From Rhizobium tibeticum (lineage in GTDB: Bacteria > Pseudomonadota > Alphaproteobacteria > Rhizobiales > Rhizobiaceae), in the NCBI RefSeq assembly GCF_900110205.1, contig NZ_FOCV01000014.1, forward strand, positions 62,001 through 126,000: a stretch of DNA of 64,000 bases. The letters are read 5' to 3'. Both the position numbers and the translations under genes were made by a program. Shown in pieces: positions 43,759-52,770 of the stretch. Each line of letters starts with the position of its first letter. Positions within the stretch are counted from its first letter, which is position 1. A model generated the notes under the pieces. It had not been told where the DNA came from, ran no database searches, and saw nothing but the letters and a program-made list of their open reading frames with translations.

Positions 43759-45294
43759 ATGAGTACAGGCGTTAGCACATCGGCCGATAAGAACATCGTC
43801 GACAAGTCACGCAGTCACCGCAACAAGCCTGTGTCGAAGGCTGTTCGGCTGACGCGGGAACGCCTCCAGTCGAGCCACGCAGCAAGCGGCGCATTCGATC
43901 GCGACGTGCTCGTGATGTACATCAATGCTGTCCTCCAGGGCGCGTCGATCGTACCGCTCTTCGTCATCATTATTGCCGCTCTCGGCGTCTACTTCACGGA
44001 AAACACGCAGATCTTTCTGTGGGCGCTGCTAACGCTGACGGCCCATGCCGCAAACGTGTTCCTCGCGCGACGCGCCCGCGGTCACGAGATCAACGCGACA
44101 ACAGCGCGCAAATGGCGCCGCGTTCTCTTGCTTGGGCAATTCATGGTTGGCTGCTGCTGGGCGGTGTTCGCCCTACAGGACTGCACCGCATGCGAGCCCT
44201 CGAGCTTCCTGCTCTACAAAGGTGCCACGCTGCTCATTGCGCTCTCCGTCACGGCAATGTCGAACTTCATGCTGACGCCGTCGGTCCTCATAACCTTTGC
44301 ACCTGTCGTTCTCGGATTGGTTGCCAAGGCCGGGCTCTCCCGCGAAATCCTTGAGATCAGCCTGACGGCCATCTTCACGACGACGGTGATCCTTTTCAAC
44401 TACATCAGCGACCGGCTCTTCCAGTCCAACTTGAAGATCCTCGCATATCAGGCCGAGAAGGACGATCTGATCGCCGAGCTGGAAGTCGCAAAATCCATGT
44501 CGGATGAAGCCCGTCGTCGGGCGGAGGAAGCGAACCTGGCAAAGTCCCGCTTCCTCGCTTCCATGTCGCATGAATTGCGCACACCGCTTAACGCCATCCT
44601 GGGCTTCTCGGAGGTCATGTCTGCCGAGGTGATGGGGCCGCTCAACAACCCCACCTACAAGGAATACACCAACGACATCCATCGCTCTGGCGAGCATCTG
44701 CTGAACCTCATTAACGAGATCCTCGACCTGTCGCGCATCGAGGCTGGCAAATACGAGCTCAGCGAGGACGCAATCTCGCTGCTGAACATATCGGAAGATT
44801 GCATCGGCATGGTGCAACTGCGCGCCCGCGGCAAGAACATCACCATCTCGCAGCAGTTCGAGGCCGAATTGCCTGCCGTCTGGGCAGACGAGAAAGCGCT
44901 GCGTCAGGTCATCCTCAACCTGCTTTCGAACGCCGTGAAGTTCACGCCACAAGCCGGCGAAATCCACGTTAAGGTCGGCTGGACGGCAGGCGGCGGCCAG
45001 TACATCTCCATCAAGGACAACGGTCCCGGAATTCCGGAAGAAGAGATCCCTGTAGTCCTGTCGGCTTTCGGCCAGGGCTCGATCGCGATCAAGAGCGCAG
45101 AACAGGGCACCGGCCTCGGTCTGCCGATTGTTCAGGCGATCCTCGCCAAGCACGACGGTCAGTTCATCCTCAAGTCGAAGCTGCGCGAAGGCACCGAAGT
45201 CATAGCGATCCTGCCCGCCAAGCGCGTGCTGCAGACCGTCCCGGCCGTCGAGGATACGCCGGTGGTTTCCCGCAAGCGCCGGAGCTTCGCGTAG
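43759..45294 (+). CDS. Membrane sensor histidine kinase (PdhS/DivJ/PleC-like)
   Basis: Two-component kinase of 511 residues. About six transmembrane helices (roughly residues 50-215) replace an extracytoplasmic sensor domain. A coiled coil (about 220-258) leads to the phosphoacceptor box SMSHELRTPLNAILGFSEVM with His near 271. The ATPase domain follows with the N box LRQVILNLLSNAVKF near 390, the G1 box KDNGPGIPEE near 420 and the G2 box GTGLGLPIV near 450. The SHELRTPLNAILGFSE box is characteristic of alphaproteobacterial cell-cycle kinases (PdhS, DivJ, PleC family). No response regulator gene is adjacent, typical of orphan kinases in that network. Confidence 0.87.
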   Translation: MSTGVSTSADKNIVDKSRSHRNKPVSKAVRLTRERLQSSHAASGAFDRDVLVMYINAVLQGASIVPLFVIIIAALGVYFTENTQIFLWALLTLTAHAANVFLARRARGHEINATTARKWRRVLLLGQFMVGCCWAVFALQDCTACEPSSFLLYKGATLLIALSVTAMSNFMLTPSVLITFAPVVLGLVAKAGLSREILEISLTAIFTTTVILFNYISDRLFQSNLKILAYQAEKDDLIAELEVAKSMSDEARRRAEEANLAKSRFLASMSHELRTPLNAILGFSEVMSAEVMGPLNNPTYKEYTNDIHRSGEHLLNLINEILDLSRIEAGKYELSEDAISLLNISEDCIGMVQLRARGKNITISQQFEAELPAVWADEKALRQVILNLLSNAVKFTPQAGEIHVKVGWTAGGGQYISIKDNGPGIPEEEIPVVLSAFGQGSIAIKSAEQGTGLGLPIVQAILAKHDGQFILKSKLREGTEVIAILPAKRVLQTVPAVEDTPVVSRKRRSFA

Positions 45295-45299
45295 CCGTC

Positions 45300-45581
45300 C
45301 TAGTCGATGATCCGCTTCAAATCAGCGTCGTCCGTGAAGTCCTGCGGGGCATTGTCGATGCCAGCCGGATCGGTCAAGTTCTTGAGAGCTCGGTTGGCGG
45401 TCGCTGAGTTCTGCGGCCTTGCGCAGCATGCAAGATAGCATCTCGCGATGCCGTCTCGGGCATCCAGCCAGTCGGTCAGCGACAGTCTCAACGCGTCATT
45501 GCGAGCCGGCTCTACCAGACCAACGGATGTATCAAGGCGATCGAACTGGGCAATAAACGCGCGGCCACGCCCGCGGTGAAG
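45300..45581 (-). pseudogene. Possible decayed coding fragment (unidentified)
   Basis: The minus-strand frame ending at the stop at 45300 stays open for about 94 codons up to an in-frame TAG at 45582-45584, and then continues open further upstream toward dgkA. The composition looks protein-like (FIAQFDRLDTSVGLVEPA, then LRLSLTDWLDARDGIARCYL) but no ATG or well-placed start exists after the TAG. I do not recognise the family. It could be a remnant with a premature stop, a short gene starting at TTG 45491 (63 residues), or chance. The rest of the 381-bp stretch between the kinase and dgkA shows no gene. Confidence 0.3.
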
Positions 45582-45675
45582 CTACCGCGCTCGTGGTTTC
45601 TGATGGCTGCCGCCTACGGCCAAAAGCATCACTATTTGCCGAATGCATCCGCCGAGGAGCGCAGTTGCGGACCCG

Positions 45676-46056
45676 TCATCCGAACAGCAGATGCTTCCCG
45701 ATCGTGAACACCAGGAACACGCCGCATGCGACGATCATGCAGACGACGGCGAAAGATCCGAGATCCTTGGCGTGTTTTCCAACCATCGAGATCTCGGGCG
45801 AAATCCTGTCGATGACTTCCTCGATCGCCGTGTTCAGCGCCTCGACAGCGAAGAGTGCGAGAAACAACACAGTGGCGATCATCAGCTCGGCGAGTGTCGC
45901 ACCGACGGCGATCAGCAGGATCAGCGAAACCGCGAAGAACAACAGTTCCTGCCGGAACGCAGCCTCCTTGATCAGCCGCCGGAAACCGCCGATCGAATAG
46001 CCGGCTGCTGCAAGGAAGTGGCTGATGCCAGTGAGTTTTGTCACGGCAGGTTTCAT
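45676..46056 (-). CDS. dgkA: Diacylglycerol kinase
   Basis: Small integral membrane kinase that phosphorylates diacylglycerol, recycling lipid released when glycerophosphate groups are moved to periplasmic glucans. The 126-residue protein has three membrane helices (about 36-52, 58-78 and 100-120) and the catalytic signature EALNTAIEEVIDRISPE near residue 75. This is the usual length. The ATG at 46056 follows GAGGG. It is the prokaryotic membrane DgkA type, unrelated to soluble eukaryote-like kinases. Confidence 0.93.
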   Translation of the reverse strand: MKPAVTKLTGISHFLAAAGYSIGGFRRLIKEAAFRQELLFFAVSLILLIAVGATLAELMIATVLFLALFAVEALNTAIEEVIDRISPEISMVGKHAKDLGSFAVVCMIVACGVFLVFTIGKHLLFG

Positions 46057-46175
46057 CAAGTGCCCTCGTGGTCCGTCAATGGCGGCCGTTGCCGCCACCA
46101 GTCAGAAATTGCGAATACCGGTTCACGGCCCCCGCGGCAAGAACTCCGTCATCAACCTGTCACAAACCTGAAAGC

Positions 46176-47192
46176 TCAGTGCTTGTTGCTGACGCCGGCC
46201 TGCGAGAACGTTGCCATGCCGGAATGGCAGGCCGCCGCTGCCTTGACGATCCCGGCCGCCAGCGCAGCTCCCGTCCCCTCGCCGAGCCGCATGCCGAGCG
46301 CCAGAAGCGGCGTCTTGCCGAGCATCTCGATGGCCCGCAGATGACCCGGCTCGCCGGAGACGTGGCCGATCAGGCAGTGGTCGAGGGCCGAAGGATTGGC
46401 GGCCTTCAGGATGGCGGCGGCCGCCGTTGCGACATAACCGTCGATCAATACCGGGATCCGCTCTACTCGCGCGGCAAGGATGGCTCCAGCCATCGCCGCG
46501 ATTTCGCGGCCGCCGAGGCGGCGCATGATCTCCAGCGGATCGCCCAGGTGATCGCTGTGCAGCGCGACCGCCTTTTCGACAGCCGCAATCTTCCGCTCCA
46601 GCATCTCGCCTTCCGAGCCGGTTCCCGGTCCGACCCAGTCGCGCGCGTTGCCGCCGTAAAGCGCATAGTTGATCGCCGCTGCGATCGTGGTGTTTCCGAT
46701 TCCCATCTCGCCGATGCAGAGAAGATCGGTGCCGCCTGCGATCGCTTCCATGCCGAATGCCATGGTCGCCGCGCAATCGCGCTCCGACAACGCGGGCTCC
46801 TCGGTGATATCGCCGGTCGGGTAGTCGAGAGCGAGATCGAATACCTTCAGGCCGAGATCATAGGCCACGCAGATCTGGTTGATGGCCGCGCCGCCGGCCG
46901 CGAAATTCTCCACCATCTGCTGCGTCACGGCAGGAGGAAACGGCGTGATGCCCTGCCTGGTAACGCCGTGGTTGCCGGCGAAGATCGCGACCAACGGCCG
47001 GTTCACCGCCGGCGCCTTGCCCGTCCAAGCGGCAAGCCAGAACGCAATTTCCTCGAGCCGCCCGAGCGCGCCGGGCGGCTTCGTCAGCTGCGCATCGCGT
47101 TCGCGTGCGGCTGCAAGTGCCCTGGCATCCGGCCCCGGCAGATCTCGCAGGAGTGCCCGGAAATCATCGAATGGCAGGCCTGAGACGCTCAT
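46176..47192 (-). CDS. cobT: Nicotinate-nucleotide--dimethylbenzimidazole phosphoribosyltransferase
   Basis: Activates the lower ligand of vitamin B12 by transferring phosphoribose to 5,6-dimethylbenzimidazole. At 338 residues it matches the length of CobU/CobT of aerobic-pathway alphaproteobacteria. Visible blocks are LTKPPGALGRLEE near residue 35, FAGNHGVTRQGITPFP near 70, the substrate-binding GGTDLLCIGEMGIGNTTIAAA near 160 (pattern only), and the catalytic Glu region LGMRLGEGTGAAL near 300. The ATG at 47192 follows GGAAACC. It is divergent from cobS across 140 bp, the classical cobT/cobS arrangement. Confidence 0.94.
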   Translation of the reverse strand: MSVSGLPFDDFRALLRDLPGPDARALAAARERDAQLTKPPGALGRLEEIAFWLAAWTGKAPAVNRPLVAIFAGNHGVTRQGITPFPPAVTQQMVENFAAGGAAINQICVAYDLGLKVFDLALDYPTGDITEEPALSERDCAATMAFGMEAIAGGTDLLCIGEMGIGNTTIAAAINYALYGGNARDWVGPGTGSEGEMLERKIAAVEKAVALHSDHLGDPLEIMRRLGGREIAAMAGAILAARVERIPVLIDGYVATAAAAILKAANPSALDHCLIGHVSGEPGHLRAIEMLGKTPLLALGMRLGEGTGAALAAGIVKAAAACHSGMATFSQAGVSNKH

Positions 47193-47332
47193 GAATGCGG
47201 TTTCCTTGTCTTGGTCGATTAACTTGTCTTTTCGCTGCAAATCAGCTTCTTTCGTCGCCACTCTCTTAAAGGCAGCCGCGGAGGCGAACAACTCCAAAAG
47301 CGCTGCATATGGTCGCGGGGTCGGGCTGCACA

Positions 47333-48115
47333 ATGAACATTGGAAACTATGCGGCCGACGTCGCTCGCGCCGTTGCCTTTCTCAGCCGCATTCCGATGCC
47401 GCCTTCTGCTTTCGTCGATTTCAACGGCAAGCTTGACAGGGCCTCCCGCGCCTTTCCGGCCGCAGGCATTGTCATTGCGCTCCTGCCCGCGCTTGTCTTC
47501 CTGGTGATGCTCTGCCTGCATGCAGACCGGCTGCTGTCGGCTTTCGTCGCGCTTGCCGTACAGGCGGCATTGACAGGCGCGCTTCACGAAGATGGTCTGG
47601 CCGACTGCGCCGACGGGCTCGGCGGCGGGCGCGACCGCGAGCATGCACTCACGATCATGAAGGACAGCCGCATCGGCACCTATGGCGCAATCGCCTTGAT
47701 CCTGTCGTTTGCGCTTCGAGCAGGCGCACTCGCCGCAGTCGCACGCGCAGCGCCGCCCTTGGCCGCAGCACTCGCTCTGCCGGCGATAGCCTGCATCAGC
47801 CGTGGCGCGCTTGTTTGGCACTGGCATCGGCTGCCATCGGCAAAACCCGATGGCGTGGCCGCCGCCGCAGGACAGCCGAGCGATGGCACGATGCATATGG
47901 CGCTTGCCTCCGGCTGCCTTTTGTCGGCGCTGCTGCTCTGGCCGAGCCTCGGCCTCCTGCCCCTCGTCTGCGCGCTTCTTGCCTGCGGTTTGTCGGTCAT
48001 GGCCTTTACCCGGTTCGTCCGACGCAAGCTCGCCGGGCATACAGGCGACACGCTTGGCGCTGCCCAGCAGATTTCGGAAATCGCCGCCGTCTGCGCCCTT
48101 GCCATGGCTTTGTGA
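47333..48115 (+). CDS. cobS: Adenosylcobinamide-GDP ribazoletransferase (cobalamin synthase)
   Basis: Membrane enzyme joining the nucleotide loop made by CobT to adenosylcobinamide-GDP, the last assembly step of B12. The 260-residue protein has about six helices and the family signature [19 protein letters not shown] near residue 82, followed by [11 protein letters not shown]. The ATG at 47333 was chosen because the family begins with the following [12 protein letters not shown] helix. The DUF1289 gene starts 18 bp after its stop, so the downstream pair may be cotranscribed. I see no cobalamin riboswitch in the 140 bp before it. Confidence 0.93.
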   Translation: MNIGNYAADVARAVAFLSRIPMPPSAFVDFNGKLDRASRAFPAAGIVIALLPALVFLVMLCLHADRLLSAFVALAVQAALTGALHEDGLADCADGLGGGRDREHALTIMKDSRIGTYGAIALILSFALRAGALAAVARAAPPLAAALALPAIACISRGALVWHWHRLPSAKPDGVAAAAGQPSDGTMHMALASGCLLSALLLWPSLGLLPLVCALLACGLSVMAFTRFVRRKLAGHTGDTLGAAQQISEIAAVCALAMAL

Positions 48116-48133
48116 AACCTCGATATAGATTGT

Positions 48134-48349
48134 ATGCAAACAGCCTGCATCCATGTCTGCTCCATCGATCCGGAAACCGGCCTGTGCATGGGTTGCGGCC
48201 GTACGCTTCCCGAGATCGGCGGTTGGATGTCCTTCTGCGACGAGGAACGCCGACAGCTGATAGCCATATTGCCCGCGCGGCTTGCCGCAAGCCGACTGGC
48301 AATCCCGCCACAGCCGATGATGCAGGCCACAGCGGAGCAGCGTGCATGA
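48134..48349 (+). CDS. DUF1289 small cysteine-rich protein
   Basis: Seventy-one residues. The DUF1289 pattern is complete in the first half: CIHVCSIDPETGLCMGCGRT, then EIGGW, four cysteines that likely bind a metal or Fe-S cluster. The biochemical function is unknown. The stop overlaps the ATG of the aspartic protease gene by four bases (ATGA). This DUF1289/protease pairing looks conserved in style and suggests a functional link (inference). Confidence 0.87.
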   Translation: MQTACIHVCSIDPETGLCMGCGRTLPEIGGWMSFCDEERRQLIAILPARLAASRLAIPPQPMMQATAEQRA

Positions 48350-49047
48350 ACCGTCTGACGATCGTCCTTGCGGTCCTTGGCCTGGGTCTCGCCGTACTCA
48401 TATTCAGCGATGACACGAACCGGATCTTCGGCATGAGGACCGACGATTTCGGCCGCGTCGTCTATCTGCTTCCGATCGCGCTGATGCTGGCTGCCGGCGT
48501 CTGGGCACGGCGCACGAGCGCGAGTGAGACCCTGCGCAATTTGATGATCTGGCTTGTGCTGATCCTCGCTCTTGCGACCGTCTATCTATATCGGCAGGAG
48601 GTGCTTGGCATCGGCAACCGCCTGCTCGCCGGCCTTGTCCCGGGCCGCGCAGTCGTCGTGACCACCAGCGAGGGCGGCGAAGAGGTGATCCTTCACAAGC
48701 TCCTGAACGGTCACTACGAGGCCTATGTCACGATCAACGGCCAGAGCATTTCGATGCTGGTCGACACGGGTGCAAGCATGATCGCGCTATCCCGCGAGGA
48801 CGCGGAGCGGGTCGGCATCATTCCCGAGAATCTCGATTATTCGATGAGCGTCATGACGGCCAACGGTCGCGCCCGCGCAGCCCGTGTGACGCTCTCCGAG
48901 GTCGCGATCGGCCCGATCATCCGTCATAACGTTCCGGCCAGCGTCGCGCAGGACGGAAAGCTCGACCAGAGCCTCCTCGGCATGAGCTTCCTCTCCACCC
49001 TCGGATCTCTGCAGATCCAGACAGACGAGCTGCGGATGCGAGACTAG
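48346..49047 (+). CDS. Membrane-anchored retroviral-type aspartic protease (TIGR02281 family)
   Basis: Clan AA aspartic protease of 233 residues. Three N-terminal hydrophobic segments (about 5-20, 38-54 and 66-86) anchor it in the inner membrane, and the C-terminal ~125 residues form one pepsin-like lobe. The active site is LVDTGASMIALS near residue 143, the expected D-T-G; as in retroviral proteases, a dimer is needed for activity. A later hydrophobic-hydrophobic-Gly motif LLGMSFLSTL near 212 completes the fold. The start overlaps the DUF1289 stop. The substrate is unknown; the protease domain is predicted to be periplasmic. Confidence 0.87.
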   Translation: MNRLTIVLAVLGLGLAVLIFSDDTNRIFGMRTDDFGRVVYLLPIALMLAAGVWARRTSASETLRNLMIWLVLILALATVYLYRQEVLGIGNRLLAGLVPGRAVVVTTSEGGEEVILHKLLNGHYEAYVTINGQSISMLVDTGASMIALSREDAERVGIIPENLDYSMSVMTANGRARAARVTLSEVAIGPIIRHNVPASVAQDGKLDQSLLGMSFLSTLGSLQIQTDELRMRD

Positions 49048-49077
49048 GAGGGCCCTTGGACCTCGCGCAGGTAGCAG

Positions 49078-49839
49078 CTAACTTCGCAGCCTGTATCCCG
49101 TCTTGAAGATCCAGCCCAGCGTTCCCAGGCAAACCGCCAGGAAGATCGAGATCATCCCGAGGCTCACCAGCGGATTGACGTCGGCAATGCCGAAGAAGCT
49201 CCAGCGGAAGCCGCTGACGAGATAGAGCGCCGGATTGAAGTGGCTCACCGCCTGCCAGAACGGCGGCAGCATGCTGATCGAATAGAAGCTGCCACCAAGG
49301 AAGGTCAGCGGTGGCACGACGAGCATGGGGATGAGGTTCAGCTGTTCGAAGTTGGTTGCCCAGATGCCGATCATGAAGCCGAACAGGCTGAAGGTGATCG
49401 CTGTCAGCAGGAAGAACAGGACCATCATCACCGGATGCTCGATCCTCACATCCACAAATATATTCGCCGTCAACAGGATGATCACCCCGATCATCAGCCC
49501 CTTTGTCGCCGCGGCGCCGACATAACCGAGCAGGATTTCGCTCATGGCCACCGGCGCCGACAATACCTCGTAGATCGTGCCGGTGAATTTCGGAAAGTAG
49601 ATCCCGAAGGATCCGTTGCTGATACATTGGCCAAGCAGCGTCAGCATGATCAGCCCCGGTGTGATGAAGGCGCCGTAGGAAACGCCCTCCACCTCTTGGA
49701 TCCGCGATCCGATCGCCGCGCCGAAAACGATGAAATAGAGCGATGTCGAAATGACAGGCGAAACGACGCTCTGCAACAGCGTCCGGCGTGTGCGCGCCAT
49801 TTCGAAGAAGTAGATGGATTTGATTGCTTCGACGTTCAT
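49078..49839 (-). CDS. ABC-2 type exporter permease
   Basis: Inner-membrane permease of 253 residues with six helices (ABC2_membrane family, NodJ/DrrB/KpsM-like layout). The last helix pair is preceded by the conserved [19 protein letters not shown] block near residue 182, which is the family signature. It is translationally coupled (ATGA overlap) to the ATPase gene upstream. The substrate could be a lipo-oligosaccharide, polysaccharide or drug; the sequence does not decide. It converges on the aspartic protease gene with a 30-bp gap. Confidence 0.88.
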   Translation of the reverse strand: MNVEAIKSIYFFEMARTRRTLLQSVVSPVISTSLYFIVFGAAIGSRIQEVEGVSYGAFITPGLIMLTLLGQCISNGSFGIYFPKFTGTIYEVLSAPVAMSEILLGYVGAAATKGLMIGVIILLTANIFVDVRIEHPVMMVLFFLLTAITFSLFGFMIGIWATNFEQLNLIPMLVVPPLTFLGGSFYSISMLPPFWQAVSHFNPALYLVSGFRWSFFGIADVNPLVSLGMISIFLAVCLGTLGWIFKTGYRLRS

Positions 49840-50762
49840 TTCGCTCCTCCCACGAGCGCCACGAAGATGTCTTCCAGCGAGCTCTGCTGCGTCGAAAGAT
49901 CCTTGAAGTGAATATTGTGCTCGCCGAGCCGCGTCAGTAGCGTGGCGACGCTCTCCTGCTCGTTCTGGGCATCGAAATCGTAGATCAGCCGGCTGCCGTC
50001 TGCGGCGAGCGAAAGACCGTTGCCGGCAAAACGGTCCGGCAGCTCTTGCAGTGGCTCGTTCAATTCGAGAATGAGCTGCTTGCGGCCAAGCTTCGCCATC
50101 AGTGCCGTCTTGTCTTCCACCAGCAGGAGCTCCCCGCCGTTGATGACGCCGACGCGATCGGCAATCTCTTCTGCCTCTTCGATGTAGTGCGTGGTCAGGA
50201 TGATCGTGACTCCGGAGCGCCGCAGCTTTTCGACGACGTGCCACATGTCCTTGCGCAGCGTCACATCGACGCCCGCGGTGGGCTCGTCGAGGAAGAGGAT
50301 TTCCGGCTCATGCGACAGCGCCTTGGCGATGAGCACGCGCCGCTTCATGCCGCCCGACAGTTGCCGCAGCATGTTGTCCTTTTTGTCCCACAGCGAAAGG
50401 TCGCGGAGCACCTTCTCGATATGCGCCGGATCGGATCGCTTGCCGTGCAGCCCGCGCGAGAAGCTGACCGTATTCCACACCGTCTCGAACTGGTCCGTCG
50501 TCAACTCCTGGGGAACGAGGCCGATCAAGGAGCGCGTCGCCCGGAAATCCTTGACCACATCATGACCGTCAACGGTCACTGTGCCGCCACTCGGATTGGC
50601 GATACCACAGACAATCGAGATCATCGTCGTCTTGCCCGCGCCGTTCGGTCCGAGCAAGGCCAGAATCTCGCCCCGCTCGACATCAAGGTCGATACCCTTG
50701 AGCGCTTGAAATCCGTTGGCATAAGTCTTGGTGAGATTTCGGATGGAAATGATCGGGGCCAT
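49836..50762 (-). CDS. ABC-2 type exporter ATP-binding protein
   Basis: ATPase of 308 residues that drives the adjacent permease. It shows Walker [10 protein letters not shown] near residue 37, signature LSGGMKRR near 135, Walker [13 protein letters not shown] near 155 and switch His TTHYIEEAE near 190. An extra C-terminal ~85-residue domain follows, usual in DrrA/NodI-like exporters. The ATG at 50762 follows AGAAGAG at good spacing; an in-frame ATG six codons earlier is possible. With the permease it forms a two-gene exporter. It should not be called NodIJ on this evidence, as no nodulation genes are near. Confidence 0.88.
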   Translation of the reverse strand: MAPIISIRNLTKTYANGFQALKGIDLDVERGEILALLGPNGAGKTTMISIVCGIANPSGGTVTVDGHDVVKDFRATRSLIGLVPQELTTDQFETVWNTVSFSRGLHGKRSDPAHIEKVLRDLSLWDKKDNMLRQLSGGMKRRVLIAKALSHEPEILFLDEPTAGVDVTLRKDMWHVVEKLRRSGVTIILTTHYIEEAEEIADRVGVINGGELLLVEDKTALMAKLGRKQLILELNEPLQELPDRFAGNGLSLAADGSRLIYDFDAQNEQESVATLLTRLGEHNIHFKDLSTQQSSLEDIFVALVGGAK

Positions 50763-51152
50763 AAAGGGCTCTTCTGACATCTGCGGCGGGAGTTGCTGGG
50801 GCGCTATATATCCGCTTTGAGTAGTTTTGACATCCCGGCACAGACGAACAGAGTATTCACTCGCGTGAAAACGCGTCTGGAAGAAAAGACCATTCGCGCC
50901 TGTGGAAAACGCCAAAGCGGCAAGATGTCATCAACCGGTGATATTTCTCAGCCATAAAGACGGCGAGGCAAGCAAGCGCTCTCCGTCCCGCCGCACCCCT
51001 TGCGGAGAACCGCCTGAGCGATCTCGTTACGCTCCCTTGGCTTCCTCGACATGCAGTGAAGTGTATCCAGTCATCACATGCCTTGACCCAGCCGGGCGGC
51101 GCCGTCCGCGCTGCGTTCGCCTTGGGCCGGCTTTCGAGCCGGCCTTTCCTTT
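50763..51152 (+). ncRNA. Gene-free region ending in a plus-strand terminator; possible small RNA
   Basis: No protein gene is supported in these 390 bp. The left edge holds the leftward exporter promoter (TATATA near 50806). Further right, a TTGACA (50827-50832) lies on the plus strand, and the region ends in a strong plus-strand terminator at 51125-51153, although no plus-strand gene precedes it for 2 kb. This layout would fit an untranslated transcript of up to about 280 bases. I could not match it to 6S, SRP, RNase P or tmRNA cores. Confidence 0.35.
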
Positions 51153-51153
51153 T
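51125..51153 (+). terminator. Strong plus-strand intrinsic terminator without an obvious gene
   Basis: Perfect 8-bp stem GGCCGGCT / AGCCGGCC with a TTCG tetraloop, followed by TTTCCTTTT. On the minus strand no T tract follows, so it does not suit the neighbouring extensin-like gene. Confidence 0.8.
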
Positions 51154-52484
51154 CAATGGCAGTAGACTCTGCCGCTCTGGCGTGCCCGGAGATCGAAGTG
51201 GAAATGGTTCCAGTGCTCCGGATTGCTGCCGGGTCCGAGCACCGTATTGAAATACTTGCAACTGTCGCTGCGCACGGCCTGCAACAGCCGGCCCTCCCGG
51301 AACGAGAACAGCCCTTTCTTGCGCACGTCGATCGCGTGACCGCTCTTCAGGACGAATTTGCCGACATCGATTGCGTTGCCGCGGGCATGCTCGGACATCG
51401 GGTTGTAGCGCTGTCGGCTGTTGTTCATGCGGCGGCAGCTATATCCGCCGAGAGGCTGAATGGTCTTGATGCCGGACCAGTAGCGAAAGCGGGCGGAAGG
51501 CGCGAGTTCGTTCTTGACCCATTTGGCGAAGGCGAGCGTCACCTGGCAATTCAGTGTCACCGCTGGCCGGACGCCGATATTGCCGGAAAGGCCCTGCAGG
51601 GAAATCGGATACGGCACCTGGCAGGCGGGCCCGTTCGAGATCGGCGGCTTCTCGGAATAGACGACGCCCATCCGCTTCAAGTCGCGACGGCAAGCAAGCT
51701 CCGAGGCCGGCATCACGCTCGGATCTGCGGGGGCGGCCGGTTCACTCATCATCGGCGCGGTCGGGTCGTTGGGTCGCAGCATGGCGACCTGCTGTTCCTC
51801 GTTCTCTTCCGGCACGCGCGCCGGCGCGACCACCGGCCTTCCATCAGTCCATACAGGCGCGTTGCCCATCTGCGCCTGCGCAGCCGGCGCGGGGATCCGC
51901 GCGCCGTTGAGCTGGGTGGGATTGTCGGTACCGATGCCATCGACAACGGGCTGATCGGACTGGCCCTCGGCGATCTGTTGCTGTTGCTCCTCGGCAAGAC
52001 CGACGACGGGTTCGGCTCCAAGTTCAGCGTCCATATTGACGCCGCCGGCAGGCACGGCGAGCTGCTGCGTGCCGCCCCAGGTCGAAGGCTGGTTGCGAAG
52101 AGAGCCGGCCGCGCCCTGTGCGCCCGCCATTGCCTCGTCGCTATCGATCATCGGCAGTCGCCCGGCCTGCGCAGGCGCTTGAAGCGTTTGCGATTGGCTC
52201 TGGCCGCGGCGTTTTCCCGTTCCGGCAAGATTGGGCGTGTTGAGGTAGTCGACGGATCCGGCAGCATCACTGACCGGCGCATTTGCTGCCGGATAGGCCT
52301 GTTCACTCGGTGCCATCTGCATCCGCGCAGCAGGCGCGCGACGCTCAGGCGGAGAGATCGACCCCACCCGTGTGCCATTGTCTACGTCGCCGGGTGGAAT
52401 AAGGCCATCGGTCGAACATGTTACCAGTGCCGTCGAGAGCAGCACTGGCAGCACGTATTGCCGAAGAATGGAAACAAACGCCAT
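51153..52484 (-). CDS. Extensin-like family protein, putative M15-type zinc peptidase
   Basis: Secreted protein of 443 residues. A hydrophobic leader ends in ALVTCSTDG, close to but not a perfect lipobox. A 230-residue Pro/Ala/Gln-rich linker follows. The C-terminal ~200 residues are the Extensin-like_C domain, with the zinc-site pattern SEHARGNAIDVG near residue 365 and HWNHFHFDL near 427. These His/Asp positions match the SxHxxGxAxD...HxH arrangement of D-Ala-D-Ala and L-Ala-D-Glu peptidases, so cleavage of peptidoglycan cross-bridges is plausible. Several cysteines (CRRD, ACQV, NCQV, SCRR, SCKY, YCH) suggest disulfides. Confidence 0.83.
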   Translation of the reverse strand: MAFVSILRQYVLPVLLSTALVTCSTDGLIPPGDVDNGTRVGSISPPERRAPAARMQMAPSEQAYPAANAPVSDAAGSVDYLNTPNLAGTGKRRGQSQSQTLQAPAQAGRLPMIDSDEAMAGAQGAAGSLRNQPSTWGGTQQLAVPAGGVNMDAELGAEPVVGLAEEQQQQIAEGQSDQPVVDGIGTDNPTQLNGARIPAPAAQAQMGNAPVWTDGRPVVAPARVPEENEEQQVAMLRPNDPTAPMMSEPAAPADPSVMPASELACRRDLKRMGVVYSEKPPISNGPACQVPYPISLQGLSGNIGVRPAVTLNCQVTLAFAKWVKNELAPSARFRYWSGIKTIQPLGGYSCRRMNNSRQRYNPMSEHARGNAIDVGKFVLKSGHAIDVRKKGLFSFREGRLLQAVRSDSCKYFNTVLGPGSNPEHWNHFHFDLRARQSGRVYCH

Positions 52485-52770
52485 GCTCTCATCGCTTCCG
52501 AGGAACGGCAGGGATCTAAAACTTACGCCGAAATTTAGTGAAGAACGGTGAACGAAAGCTTACCTGGATTGCTGCCGCCCGCGTCTGAGCCCGATATCGA
52601 GCCGGAACAGCACACGCAGGCCCGAGGCAGAAACGCTTGCCCGGACGCGCAGATGTTCCGGTTTGGGCATCGTTTCGTTCGACAACGCAACTTGCTGCAC
52701 AATGGACAGAACGAAATCTTAAGTCATTCCAACGATTGTAGGATTTGGATCGTCAACCGTTGGGCCGGGC

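Noticed and set aside
47193..47332. Cobalamin riboswitch between cobT and cobS
   Set aside because: I looked for the B12-box core in the 140-bp gap and could not find it; the gap is also short for a full riboswitch plus two promoters.
49078..50762. Naming the ABC exporter pair nodI/nodJ
   Set aside because: Family layout fits, but no nodulation genes or nod boxes are near and the same layout is shared by drug and polysaccharide exporters.
51156..52538. Plus-strand open frame of about 460 codons opposite the extensin-like gene
   Set aside because: Antisense shadow of a GC-rich gene; the opposite frame has a clear zinc-site domain and signal peptide.
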